Shown: positions 1-5,334 of the stretch, one piece after another
Layout of the letters: each line of letters opens with the position of its first letter
How positions within the stretch are numbered: the first letter of the stretch is position 1
Assembly (NCBI GenBank): GCA_035550595.1
Contig: DASZOV010000060.1
Span: 1 to 10,141 of the forward strand
Direction: 5' to 3'
Source of the DNA: CALFMR01 sp035550595
GTDB lineage: Bacteria > Acidobacteriota > Vicinamibacteria > Vicinamibacterales > SCN-69-37
Length of the DNA stretch: 10,141 nt
Position numbers and translations under genes: made by a program
Notes under the pieces: generated by a model
The model's database searches: none
Seen by the model: the letters and a program-made list of their open reading frames with translations, nothing else
Told to the model about the DNA's origin: nothing

Positions 1-1
1 G

Positions 2-31
2 CGCGGCCGCGAACGGCCGAGCGAGGGCTGA
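2..31 (+). CDS. rplV: Probable C-terminal tail of ribosomal protein L22 (partial)
   Basis: The first bases read RGRERPSEG followed by TGA at 29-31, the only stop codon before rpsC in any forward frame. L22 (rplV) directly precedes rpsC in nearly all bacterial S10 operons, and charged, poorly conserved C-terminal tails are common in L22. Only nine residues are visible and none belongs to the conserved core, so the assignment rests on gene order, not on sequence similarity. The start lies outside the window. The gap to rpsC is six bases, and the GAGGG within this tail probably serves as the rpsC ribosome binding site. Confidence 0.5.
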   Translation, partial: RGRERPSEG

Positions 32-37
32 GAAGTT

Positions 38-718
38 ATGGGGCAGAAAGTTCATCCGTACGGGTTCCGGCTCGGGTTCAACAAGACCTGGCGGTCGCGC
101 TGGTACGCCGACAAGGACTACGCGAAGCTGCTGCACGAGGACCTGCGGCTGCGCGCGAAGTTGAAGGCGCGCTTCGCGCACGCCGGCGTCTCGCGCATCG
201 ACATCGAGCGCGCGGCCAACAAGCTGAAGGTCGACATCCACACGTCGCGGCCGGGCATCATCATCGGCCGCAAGGGGACGGAGGTCGATCGGCTGCGCCA
301 GGAGCTGATGAAGTCGACGGGCCGCGAGGTGTTCATCAACATCCTCGAGATCCAGAAGCCCGAGCTCGACGCGCAGCTCATCGGCGAGTCGGTGGCCATG
401 CAGCTCGAGAAGCGCGTGGCGTTCCGCCGCGCGATGCGCAAGGCCGTCGAGTCCGCGCTGCGCTTCGGCGCGCGCGGCATCAAGGTGCGCGTGTCGGGCC
501 GATTGAACGGCGCCGAGATCGCGCGGTCCGAGTGGTATCTGCACGGCCAGCTCCCGCTGCAGACGCTCCGCGCGGACATCGACTACGGCTTCGCCGAGGC
601 GTTCACGACCTACGGCGCGATCGGCGTGAAGGTGTGGCTCTACAAGGGCGAGCGCCTCACCCCGCGCCTGGGCCGCGAAGAGGAGTACCGCCAGCCGCGC
701 CGCGCGGCACGGGGGTAG
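38..718 (+). CDS. rpsC: 30S ribosomal protein S3
   Basis: S3 sits in the head of the 30S subunit near the mRNA entry site and helps unwind incoming mRNA. The 226-residue protein is close to the usual length (about 210-235). It opens with the family signature MGQKVHPYGFRLG. The KH RNA-binding domain has its GRKG loop at residues 77-80, inside HTSRPGIIIGRKGTEV. The C-terminal S3 domain follows, with GRLNGAEIARSEWY at 154-167 and YGAIGVKVWLYKGE at 192-205, then a short basic tail. The start at 38 gives the conserved N-terminus, and a GAGGG lies about ten bases upstream. The gene is complete. The unusual point is downstream: 226 bp separate it from rplP, which normally follows within a few bases. 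Confidence 0.98.
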   Translation: MGQKVHPYGFRLGFNKTWRSRWYADKDYAKLLHEDLRLRAKLKARFAHAGVSRIDIERAANKLKVDIHTSRPGIIIGRKGTEVDRLRQELMKSTGREVFINILEIQKPELDAQLIGESVAMQLEKRVAFRRAMRKAVESALRFGARGIKVRVSGRLNGAEIARSEWYLHGQLPLQTLRADIDYGFAEAFTTYGAIGVKVWLYKGERLTPRLGREEEYRQPRRAARG

Positions 719-736
719 CGGAGTGGAAGGCGCGTG

Positions 737-771
737 TCGAACTTCGAACTTTGAAGTTCGAACTTCGAAGG
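737..771. repeat. Five-unit tandem heptamer repeat (TCGAACT)
   Basis: Five consecutive 7-base units are visible. Units 1, 2 and 4 are TCGAACT, unit 3 is TTGAAGT and unit 5 is TCGAAGG. The palindrome TTCGAA therefore recurs at 743-748, 757-762 and 764-769. Because unit 3 is diverged, the array also contains a perfect inverted repeat (743-751 against 754-762). As RNA this could form an eight-base-pair stem (743-750 with 755-762) closed by a UUGA loop. The array is much less GC-rich than its surroundings. Its function is unknown to me; it could be a simple heptamer microsatellite, a protein-binding site or part of a dispersed intergenic repeat. Confidence 0.85.
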
Positions 772-791
772 GATGAGGCGCCTGCGGCGCA

Positions 792-815
792 GTGTCATTG
801 AAAAAACGATGACAC
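792..815. repeat. Inverted repeat: 9-bp stem with A6 loop
   Basis: GTGTCATTG at 792-800 faces CGATGACAC at 807-815. The first seven base pairs are perfect, the eighth (799 with 808) is a G-U wobble in RNA, and 800-807 is a G-C pair. The loop is exactly six A residues (801-806). Three further G-C pairs (787-789 with 816-818) could stack below across a two-base bulge. No U-tract follows on the + strand, so this is not a standard intrinsic terminator. A structured element in the rpsC-rplP mRNA, such as a processing or stability site, is possible but unproven. Confidence 0.75.
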
Positions 816-901
816 CGCGAGCCCTCCGAGCGGAGCGAGGGTGGCGAGCATTAAACGAAGTCCGCGAAGCCCGCGACGTAGGAGCGGTGCTGAGCGGGCG
901 A

Positions 902-919
902 GCGGGGGTGGGGCCCCGC
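902..919. repeat. GC hairpin upstream of rplP
   Basis: GCGGGG at 902-907 pairs perfectly with CCCCGC at 914-919 around the loop GTGGGG. A competing eight-base palindrome, GGGGCCCC, lies at 910-917. The hairpin ends about 11 bases before the AGAAGAG that is the best ribosome binding site candidate for rplP, so it could affect translation of L16 or mark an mRNA processing point. No U-tract follows, which argues against a terminator. Confidence 0.65.
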
Positions 920-944
920 GAGCGATCAAGAGAAGAGATCACCC

Positions 945-1370
945 ATGTTGATGCCGAAGAAGGTCAAGTACCGCAAGCAGCAGCGCGGTCGGATGCGCGG
1001 GCTGGCGTGGCGCGGGTCGTCGGTGGCGTTTGGCGACTACGGGTTGATGTCGCTCGAGCCCTGCTGGCTGACCGACCGCCAGATCGAGGCGGCGCGCGTG
1101 GCCTTGACGCGCGGGATCAAGCGCGGCGGGAAGGTCTGGATTCGCGTGTTTCCCGACAAGCCGATCACCAAGAAGCCGCAGGAAACGCGCATGGGCAAGG
1201 GCAAGGGCGCGCCCGAGGGCTGGGTGGCCGTCGTTAAACCGGGCCGCATCCTGTTCGAGATGGAAGGCGTGTCGGTGGGCGAGGCGCGCGCGGCGATGCG
1301 GTTGGCCTCGGCCAAGCTGCCGATGAAGACGCGGTTCGCGCGGCGCTTCGGTGAGGAGACCCTGTCATGA
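945..1370 (+). CDS. rplP: 50S ribosomal protein L16
   Basis: L16 is a late-assembling protein of the 50S subunit near the peptidyl transferase centre and A-site tRNA. The 141-residue product is close to the usual 136-145. It begins with MLMPKKVKYRKQQRGRMRG, the expected N-terminus, which fixes the start at 945 rather than the second ATG at 951. The core RQIEAARVALTRGIKRGGK is at 45-63 and WIRVFPDKPITKKP at 65-78. The strictly conserved RMGKGKG is at 82-88; its arginine corresponds to Arg81, which is hydroxylated in E. coli. The upstream ribosome binding site is weak (AGAAGAG at 931-937), and the gene follows the repeat-rich spacer. Its stop overlaps the rpmC start (ATGA at 1367-1370). Confidence 0.98.
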   Translation: MLMPKKVKYRKQQRGRMRGLAWRGSSVAFGDYGLMSLEPCWLTDRQIEAARVALTRGIKRGGKVWIRVFPDKPITKKPQETRMGKGKGAPEGWVAVVKPGRILFEMEGVSVGEARAAMRLASAKLPMKTRFARRFGEETLS

Positions 1371-1573
1371 AGGTGGCCGAGCAATTGACCGAGCTGAGAG
1401 GCCTCGGCGTCGAGGACCTGCGCCAGCGCGCGCACGCGCTCGACGAGCAGGTCTTCCGGCTGCGCCTCCAGCAGTCGATGGGACAGGGCGAATCGGGCCA
1501 CAAGGTGCGCCCGCTGCGTCGCGAGCTGGCGCGGGTGATGACCGTGCTGCGCGAGAAGGGCGTCGGGGACTAG
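1367..1573 (+). CDS. rpmC: 50S ribosomal protein L29
   Basis: L29 is a small alpha-helical protein at the polypeptide exit of the 50S subunit, close to L23 and the docking area for trigger factor and SRP. The 68-residue product has the family pattern of two long helices: ELRGLGVEDLRQRAHAL near 9-25, then VFRLRLQQSMGQGE at 29-42 and RPLRRELARVMTVLREK at 48-64. The start at 1367 overlaps the rplP stop and has AGGAG at 1354-1358, eight bases upstream, so translation is probably coupled. Its usual neighbours L16 and S17 flank it. Confidence 0.95.
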   Translation: MKVAEQLTELRGLGVEDLRQRAHALDEQVFRLRLQQSMGQGESGHKVRPLRRELARVMTVLREKGVGD

Positions 1574-1575
1574 CC

Positions 1576-1821
1576 ATGGCGAAGGTCGAGATTTTCGGAC
1601 GGGTCGTGAGCAACAAGATGACCAAGAGCGTCATCGTCGCCGTCGAGCGTCAGGTGCGCGACGGGCTGTACGGGAAGCAGCGCCGGCTGACGTCGCGGTT
1701 CATGGCCCATGACGAGCACGAGGCTCAGGTGGGCGATCGCGTGGCGCTCGTGCCGTCGCGGCCGCTCTCGGCGCGCAAGCGCTGGGTGGTCACGCGCGTC
1801 GTCGATCGGGCGCGGGCCTAG
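1576..1821 (+). CDS. rpsQ: 30S ribosomal protein S17
   Basis: S17 is a primary 16S rRNA-binding protein of the 30S body with an OB-fold. The 81-residue product carries the family signature GRVVSNKMTKSVIV at 8-21, HDE at 45-47, GDRV at 53-56 and RPLSARKRW at 62-70. The same frame stays open far upstream into rplP, but the start at 1576 gives the normal S17 N-terminus (MAKVEIFGRV) and lies two bases after the rpmC stop. There is no strong ribosome binding site; GGGGA at 1565-1569 is the nearest purine stretch. Re-initiation after rpmC is likely. Confidence 0.97.
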   Translation: MAKVEIFGRVVSNKMTKSVIVAVERQVRDGLYGKQRRLTSRFMAHDEHEAQVGDRVALVPSRPLSARKRWVVTRVVDRARA

Positions 1822-1851
1822 GCGGGGCGGAGAGAGTCAGGAGAACTCACC

Positions 1852-2220
1852 ATGGTTCAGATGCGCTCCATCCTCGACGTGGCCGACAATTCCGGCGCGC
1901 GCAAGATTGCCGTGATCAACCCGATCGGCGGGTCGACCGGCCGGTACGCGCGAATTGGCGACATCGTCACCGCGTCGGTGAAGGAAGCCACGCCCGACGC
2001 GACGGTCAAGAAGGGGCAGGTCGTCAAGGCCGTCATCGTGCGGACACGCAAGGAGCTGCGCCGCAAGGACGGCAGCTACATCCGCTTCGACCGCAACGCG
2101 GCCGTGCTCATCAACGATCAGAACGAGCCCATCGGCACCCGCGTGTTCGGCCCGGTGGCGCGCGAGCTGCGCGAGCGGCGGTTCATGAAGATCATCTCGC
2201 TCGCGCCGGAGGTGCTCTAG
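1852..2220 (+). CDS. rplN: 50S ribosomal protein L14
   Basis: L14 lies at the subunit interface of the 50S particle, forms bridge B8 with 16S rRNA and is the contact for the silencing factor RsfS. The 122-residue protein has the standard length. It shows MRSILDVADNSGARK at 4-18, VKKGQVVKAVIVRTRKE near 52-68, DGSYIRFDRNAAVLIN near 73-88 and the C-terminal block PIGTRVFGPVARELR then FMKIISLAPEVL. AGGAG at 1839-1843, eight bases before the ATG, supports the start. L14 is the first gene of the spc operon in E. coli; here only 30 bp separate it from rpsQ and no clear promoter is visible. Confidence 0.98.
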   Translation: MVQMRSILDVADNSGARKIAVINPIGGSTGRYARIGDIVTASVKEATPDATVKKGQVVKAVIVRTRKELRRKDGSYIRFDRNAAVLINDQNEPIGTRVFGPVARELRERRFMKIISLAPEVL

Positions 2221-2222
2221 TC

Positions 2223-2552
2223 ATGGCGACCGTCACCGCCATCAAGAAGAACGACACCGTCCTCGTCATGGCGGGTCGCGACCGCGGCAAGCGCGGGCGC
2301 GTCCTGCGCGTCATTCCCGCGCGCGGACGGCTCGTCGTCGAGGGCGTCAACGTCATCAAGCGGCACACGCGCGCCAACCCCCAGCGCAACATCCAGGGTG
2401 GCATCGTCACGCGTGAAGCCGCGCTCGACGCGTCCAACGTCCAGCTCGTCTGCCCGGAGTGCGGCGCGGCCACGCGCGTCGGCCGCCGCCGGCTCGACGA
2501 TGGCCGGCGCGTGCGGTACTGCGTGAAGTGCAAGGGAGTCGTCGACAAATGA
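2223..2552 (+). CDS. rplX: 50S ribosomal protein L24, zinc-ribbon form
   Basis: L24 is one of the two initiators of 50S assembly, binding the 5' end of 23S rRNA. The 109-residue protein has a KOW motif in its first 40 residues (NDTVLVMAGRDRGKRGRVLRV, in the usual SH3-like fold) and the conserved VVEGVNVIKRHTR at 38-50. Its C-terminal part keeps a complete C-x2-C pair set, Cys77/Cys80 and Cys100/Cys103, expected to bind zinc. Many bacteria, including E. coli, have lost these cysteines. The start is two bases after the rplN stop, with GGAGG at 2208-2212. The stop overlaps the rplE start. Confidence 0.97.
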   Translation: MATVTAIKKNDTVLVMAGRDRGKRGRVLRVIPARGRLVVEGVNVIKRHTRANPQRNIQGGIVTREAALDASNVQLVCPECGAATRVGRRRLDDGRRVRYCVKCKGVVDK

Positions 2553-3091
2553 ACCGCGTGAGAGAGCGCTACCAGAGCGACGTCGTGCCGGCGCTCCGCA
2601 AGGAGTTCGGCTACACGAACGTCATGGCGGTCCCGAAGATCGTCAAGGTCGTCGTGAACATGGGCCTCGGCGAGGGCACGCAGAACGCGAAGATCGTCGA
2701 GACGGGTGCCGACGAGCTGAGCCGCATCACCGGCCAGCGCGCCGCCGTGACGCGCGCGACCAAGTCGATCGCGCAGTTCAAGGTGCGGCGCCACATGCCG
2801 ATCGGCGCGATGGTGACGCTGCGCGGCGAGCGGATGTTCGAGTTCCTCGACCGGCTCATGGCCATCGCGTTGCCGCGCGTGCGTGACTTCCGCGGCGTGT
2901 CCCCGCGCGGCTTCGACGGCCGCGGCAACTACACGCTCGGCCTGCGCGATCAGTTGATGTTCCCCGAGATCGACTATCTCAAGGTGGACAAGTCGCGCGG
3001 CATGAACATCTCGGTAGTGACGACGGCACGGACCGACGAGGAGGCGCGGCGGTTGCTGCAGCTCCTCGGCATGCCGTTCCGGCAGAACTGA
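2549..3091 (+). CDS. rplE: 50S ribosomal protein L5
   Basis: L5 binds 5S rRNA with L18 and contacts S13 and P-site tRNA in the central protuberance. The 180-residue product matches the usual 179-180. It shows RVRERYQSDVVPALRKEFGY at the N-terminus, the core VPKIVKVVVNMGLGEG at 28-43, and the strongly conserved stretch PRVRDFRGVSPRGFDGRGNY at 109-128 followed by LGLRDQLMFPEI. The open frame continues 30 codons upstream inside rplX, but the ATG at 2549 gives the family N-terminus, overlaps the rplX stop (ATGA) and has AAGGGAG at 2532-2538. I therefore reject the longer form. Confidence 0.98.
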   Translation: MNRVRERYQSDVVPALRKEFGYTNVMAVPKIVKVVVNMGLGEGTQNAKIVETGADELSRITGQRAAVTRATKSIAQFKVRRHMPIGAMVTLRGERMFEFLDRLMAIALPRVRDFRGVSPRGFDGRGNYTLGLRDQLMFPEIDYLKVDKSRGMNISVVTTARTDEEARRLLQLLGMPFRQN

Positions 3092-3098
3092 CGTTCAC

Positions 3099-3106
3099 TT
3101 TTTTTT
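3099..3106 (+). other. T8 tract in the rplE-rpsN gap
   Basis: Eight consecutive T residues lie seven bases after the rplE stop and 16 bases before the rpsN ATG. A small perfect stem (TGCCG 3072-3076 with CGGCA 3080-3084, loop TTC) lies inside the end of rplE. It is short and 14 bases from the T-tract, so this does not make a good intrinsic terminator. A low-structure U-rich leader that helps ribosome binding in the absence of a clear Shine-Dalgarno sequence is an alternative. Confidence 0.6.
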
Positions 3107-3122
3107 CGACTGACGAGCGACT

Positions 3123-3311
3123 ATGGCGACGACCGCGAAGACCGTCAAGGACCTGAACCAGCAGCCCAAGTACGCCGTGCGGCACCGAAACCGTTGCCGC
3201 CGTTGCGGCCGGCCGCGCGCCTACCTCCGCAAGTTCGCGCTCTGCCGTCTGTGTTTCCGCGAGATGGCGCTGCGCGGCGAGGTCGCTGGCGTCATCAAGA
3301 GCAGTTGGTGA
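3123..3311 (+). CDS. rpsN: 30S ribosomal protein S14, zinc-binding type
   Basis: S14 is a head protein of the 30S subunit near S10 and S3. The 62-residue product is the short zinc-binding (C+, type Z) form rather than the roughly 100-residue zinc-free form. Cys25, Cys28, Cys41 and Cys44 form the C-x2-C/C-x2-C site in RCRRCGRPRA and FALCRLCFRE. The C-terminus GVIKSSW is typical of the family. The start at 3123 gives a normal N-terminus. There is no strong ribosome binding site; a T8 tract and the sequence GACGAGCGA precede the ATG. It lies between L5 and S8, its standard place in the spc operon. Confidence 0.97.
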   Translation: MATTAKTVKDLNQQPKYAVRHRNRCRRCGRPRAYLRKFALCRLCFREMALRGEVAGVIKSSW

Positions 3312-3356
3312 CGCGTCCGGCGCGCCCGAACGACACCCGAGTCTGACAGGGACCTT

Positions 3357-3755
3357 ATGACTGATCCGATCGCAGACATGATCACGAGGATTCGCAATGC
3401 CGTGCACGCGCGTCATCCGCGCGTCGATGTGCCGGCGTCGCGGTTCAAGGCCGAGATCGCGCGCATCCTCGCCGAGGAGGGCTACATCGGTGGGTTCAAG
3501 CTCGTCGACGCGGCCGAGGACCGGCCCGCGGTCATCCGCATCACGCTGAAGTACGGTCCGCGCGGCGAGAACGTGATCACCGGGCTCGAACGCGTGAGCC
3601 GCCCGGGCCGCCGCGCCTACGTCGGCCGCAACGACGTGCCGAAGGTGCTCGCCGGTCTCGGCACGAGCATCCTGACGACGTCGCGCGGCGTGATGACGGG
3701 TCGCGAGGCGGCGCGGGTCGGCGTCGGCGGCGAGGTGCTCTGCAACATCTGGTAG
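3357..3755 (+). CDS. rpsH: 30S ribosomal protein S8
   Basis: S8 binds helix 21 of 16S rRNA in the 30S platform and in E. coli also represses spc operon translation. The 132-residue protein is full length. The N-terminal signature DPIADMITRIRNA is at 3-15, AEIARILAEEGYI at 32-44, and the RNA-binding C-terminal domain shows GRRAYVGRNDVPKVLAGLG at 84-102 and ILTTSRGVMTGREAARVGVG, ending GGEVLCNIW. AGGGA at 3348-3352 lies four bases before the ATG. I could not identify an S8-binding mimic upstream, so autoregulation is not shown here. Confidence 0.98.
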   Translation: MTDPIADMITRIRNAVHARHPRVDVPASRFKAEIARILAEEGYIGGFKLVDAAEDRPAVIRITLKYGPRGENVITGLERVSRPGRRAYVGRNDVPKVLAGLGTSILTTSRGVMTGREAARVGVGGEVLCNIW

Positions 3756-3810
3756 CGCCGGGTCGCCCGGTGCGCTCCGGTTCCGGGCTCGTGGCCATGT
3801 GGCCGCGGCC
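3755..3810. repeat. GC-rich palindromes between rpsH and rplF
   Basis: The 69 bp gap holds a hairpin starting at the last base of the rpsH stop codon: 3755-3762 pairs with 3766-3773 around a TCG loop, eight base pairs including one G-U. Further on are the palindromes TGGCCA at 3792-3797 and GGCCGCGGCC at 3801-3810. No T-tract follows, so termination is not suggested. The stems may stabilise or punctuate the mRNA, or may reflect chance self-complementarity in GC-rich spacer DNA. Confidence 0.6.
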
Positions 3811-3824
3811 CCAGTGAGTGGCAT

Positions 3825-4364
3825 ATGTCCCGTATTGGCAGAAAACCGATTCTCGTCCCGAAGGGCGTGAACGTCACCGTGCGGCCCGACGCGGTCGAGG
3901 TCAAAGGGCCGAAGGGCACGTTGACTCAGCGCGTGCCGCCGGGCGTCGTCTTCGCGGTCGACAAGGGCGCGCTCGTCGCGAGTCTGGTCCACGCGGATGA
4001 CCCGACGCAGAAGAAGTTCCATGGCCTCGCGCGAAGCCTCATGGCCAATGCCGTCGAGGGCGTGACCAACGGCTTCAAGCGCGAGCTCGACATCGTCGGC
4101 GTCGGGTATCGCGCCGAGGTGAAGGGCAAGCAGGTCCATTTCGCGCTCGGTTACTCGCACCCGGTCGTGTTCGACGTGCCGGCGGGGATCGAGGTGGCCG
4201 TCGACAAGCAGACGCACCTCACGGTGACGGGCATCGACCGGCAGCTCGTCGGCCAGGTGGCGGCGAACATCCGCGGCCTGCGCCGGCCCGATCCGTACAA
4301 ACAGAAGGGCGTGCGGTACACGGGCGAAGTGCTGAAGAAGAAGGTTGGCAAGACCGGCGCGTAA
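3825..4364 (+). CDS. rplF: 50S ribosomal protein L6
   Basis: L6 lies near the GTPase-associated region and the sarcin-ricin loop of the 50S subunit and arose from an internal duplication of one fold. The 179-residue product has the expected length. Conserved parts are the N-terminus MSRIGRKPILVPKGV, GLARSLMANAVEGVTNGF near 67-84, the second-domain signature VGVGYRAEVKG at 91-101, GYSHPV at 109-114, and the C-terminal block GQVAANIRGLRRPDPYKQKG at 143-162 followed by VRYTGEV. The start at 3825 gives the normal N-terminus. The ribosome binding site is weak (GTGAGTGG). Confidence 0.98.
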   Translation: MSRIGRKPILVPKGVNVTVRPDAVEVKGPKGTLTQRVPPGVVFAVDKGALVASLVHADDPTQKKFHGLARSLMANAVEGVTNGFKRELDIVGVGYRAEVKGKQVHFALGYSHPVVFDVPAGIEVAVDKQTHLTVTGIDRQLVGQVAANIRGLRRPDPYKQKGVRYTGEVLKKKVGKTGA

Positions 4365-4401
4365 CGCGGCCGGTGAGCTTCGACAACAGGGGCCAGGCGT
4401 T

Positions 4402-4776
4402 ATGAAGATTCGAACCACACGGGATCGGCGCGAGCGGATTCGGCTGCGCCAGCGGAAGCGGATCCGCGGCACGGGCGAACGGCCGCGGCTGGCCGTGTTC
4501 CGATCGACGGCGCACATCTACGTGCAGGTCATCGACGACCTCGCCGGGCGGACGATCGTCTCGGCCGCGAGCACCGAGCCGTCGCTCGGCACGGTGTTCA
4601 CCGGTACGGTGCGCGGTGGCAACCTCGCCGGTGCCGAGGCGCTCGGCCAGGTGATCGCCGATCGGCTCAAGGCGAAGGGCATCACGCACGTCGTCTTCGA
4701 CCGCGGCGGCAACCTGTACCATGGGCGCGTCCGGGCCGTGGCCGAGGCCGCGCGCAAGGCCGGGCTCGAGTTCTGA
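4402..4776 (+). CDS. rplR: 50S ribosomal protein L18
   Basis: L18 binds 5S rRNA and brings it to the central protuberance together with L5. The 124-residue product has the basic N-terminal tail (KIRTTRDRRERIRLRQRKRI), the core RPRLAVFRSTAHIYVQVIDD at 27-46, and the conserved end FDRGGNLYHGRVRAVAEAAR at 99-118 then KAGLEF. The same frame is open back to 4345 inside rplF, but the ATG at 4402 gives the usual N-terminus and is preceded by AGGGG at 4388-4392, nine bases away. I therefore place the start there. Confidence 0.97.
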   Translation: MKIRTTRDRRERIRLRQRKRIRGTGERPRLAVFRSTAHIYVQVIDDLAGRTIVSAASTEPSLGTVFTGTVRGGNLAGAEALGQVIADRLKAKGITHVVFDRGGNLYHGRVRAVAEAARKAGLEF

Positions 4777-4796
4777 TCGGGAGAGTTGAGGGAGAC

Positions 4797-5321
4797 ATGA
4801 GGCATTCTCGCGAGAAGATCGACCCGTCGGATCTCGATCTCAAGGACACGGTCGTCTCGATCAGCCGCGTGACGAAGGTCGTCAAGGGCGGCAAGAACCT
4901 GAGCTTCAGCGCGCTCGTGGTGATCGGCGACGGGCACGGCGTGGTCGGCTTCGGCATCGGCAAGGCGAAGGAAGTGCCGTCGGCGATCAAGAAGGCCATC
5001 GAGTCGGCCAAGAAGGCGCTCGTTCGCGTGCCGATGGCCGGCACGACGATCACGCACCCGGTCGTCGGGCGCTTCGGCGCCGGATCGGTGCTGCTCAAGC
5101 CGGCGCCCGAAGGCACGGGCATCATCGCCGGCGGCGCGGTTCGCGCGGTCGTGGAATCGGCCGGGCTGAGCAACGTGCTCACCAAGTCGCTTGGATCGGC
5201 CAACGCGCACAACGTCGTGCGCGCGACGTTCGAGGCGCTCTGCCTCTTGAAGGATCCGTCGACCGTCGCGCGGCTGCGCGGCAAGGACGTCGAGGAGCTG
5301 GTCGGCGCCGGCGCGCGCTGA
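4797..5321 (+). CDS. rpsE: 30S ribosomal protein S5
   Basis: S5 lies at the mRNA entry channel of the 30S subunit and affects decoding accuracy. The 174-residue protein has an N-terminal dsRNA-binding-like domain (about 14-77), with the loop TKVVKGGKN at 26-34 where spectinomycin-resistance changes arise in other bacteria, and VVIGDGHGVVGFGIGKAKEV at 41-60. The C-terminal domain contains PEGTGIIAGGAVRAVVESAG at 104-123 and SLGSANAHNVVRAT at 131-144. GAGGGAGA at 4788-4795 provides a good ribosome binding site and supports the ATG at 4797. The spectinomycin loop looks like wild type. Confidence 0.98.
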   Translation: MRHSREKIDPSDLDLKDTVVSISRVTKVVKGGKNLSFSALVVIGDGHGVVGFGIGKAKEVPSAIKKAIESAKKALVRVPMAGTTITHPVVGRFGAGSVLLKPAPEGTGIIAGGAVRAVVESAGLSNVLTKSLGSANAHNVVRATFEALCLLKDPSTVARLRGKDVEELVGAGAR

Positions 5322-5334
5322 CGCGGAGACGGTC

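Larger units (their letters stand above)
719..944. other. Repeat-rich non-coding spacer between rpsC and rplP
   Basis: This is the only gap longer than 100 bp in the window. It interrupts two genes that are nearly always adjacent and co-transcribed. In order it holds a five-unit heptamer array (737-771), a hairpin with an A6 loop (792-815), a GC-rich stretch with small inverted repeats such as CCCTC 822-826 with GAGGG 837-841, and a strong GC hairpin (902-919). The weak rplP ribosome binding site, AGAAGAG, lies at 931-937. Open frames run through it in both directions, but none has ribosomal or other recognisable protein character, and the forward one simply continues into the wrong frame of rplP. 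I found no convincing -35/-10 pair and no U-tailed terminator. It looks like an inserted or expanded intergenic element rather than a gene. Confidence 0.75.

Noticed and set aside
881..913. G-quadruplex before rplP
   Set aside because: Only three runs of three or more G are present (896-898, 904-908, 910-913), one short of a standard four-tract motif.
719..944. Promoter for rplP in the spacer
   Set aside because: TTGAAG at 751-756 and TTGAAA at 798-803 resemble -35 boxes, but neither has a -10-like hexamer 16-18 bases downstream.
773..1237. Forward open frame starting in the rpsC-rplP spacer
   Set aside because: Most of it is a wrong-frame reading of rplP, and the spacer part is low-complexity Arg/Ala/Glu from repeat DNA, with no protein family character.
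2530..2600. S8 autoregulatory site at the rplE start, as in E. coli
   Set aside because: I could not find a helix-21-like bulged stem by eye around the rplE start.
3072..3106. Intrinsic terminator after rplE
   Set aside because: The only stem is five base pairs, lies inside rplE and is 14 bases from the T-tract, too far and too weak for a standard terminator.
4345..4401. Upstream start for L18 inside rplF
   Set aside because: It would add 19 non-conserved residues; the ATG at 4402 has a proper ribosome binding site and the family N-terminus.
2979..4517. Long antisense open frame (512 codons) across rplE-rplR
   Set aside because: It lies opposite several certain ribosomal protein genes, is rich in Arg/Ala/Asp/His as expected from reversed GC-rich codons, and has no recognisable domain.
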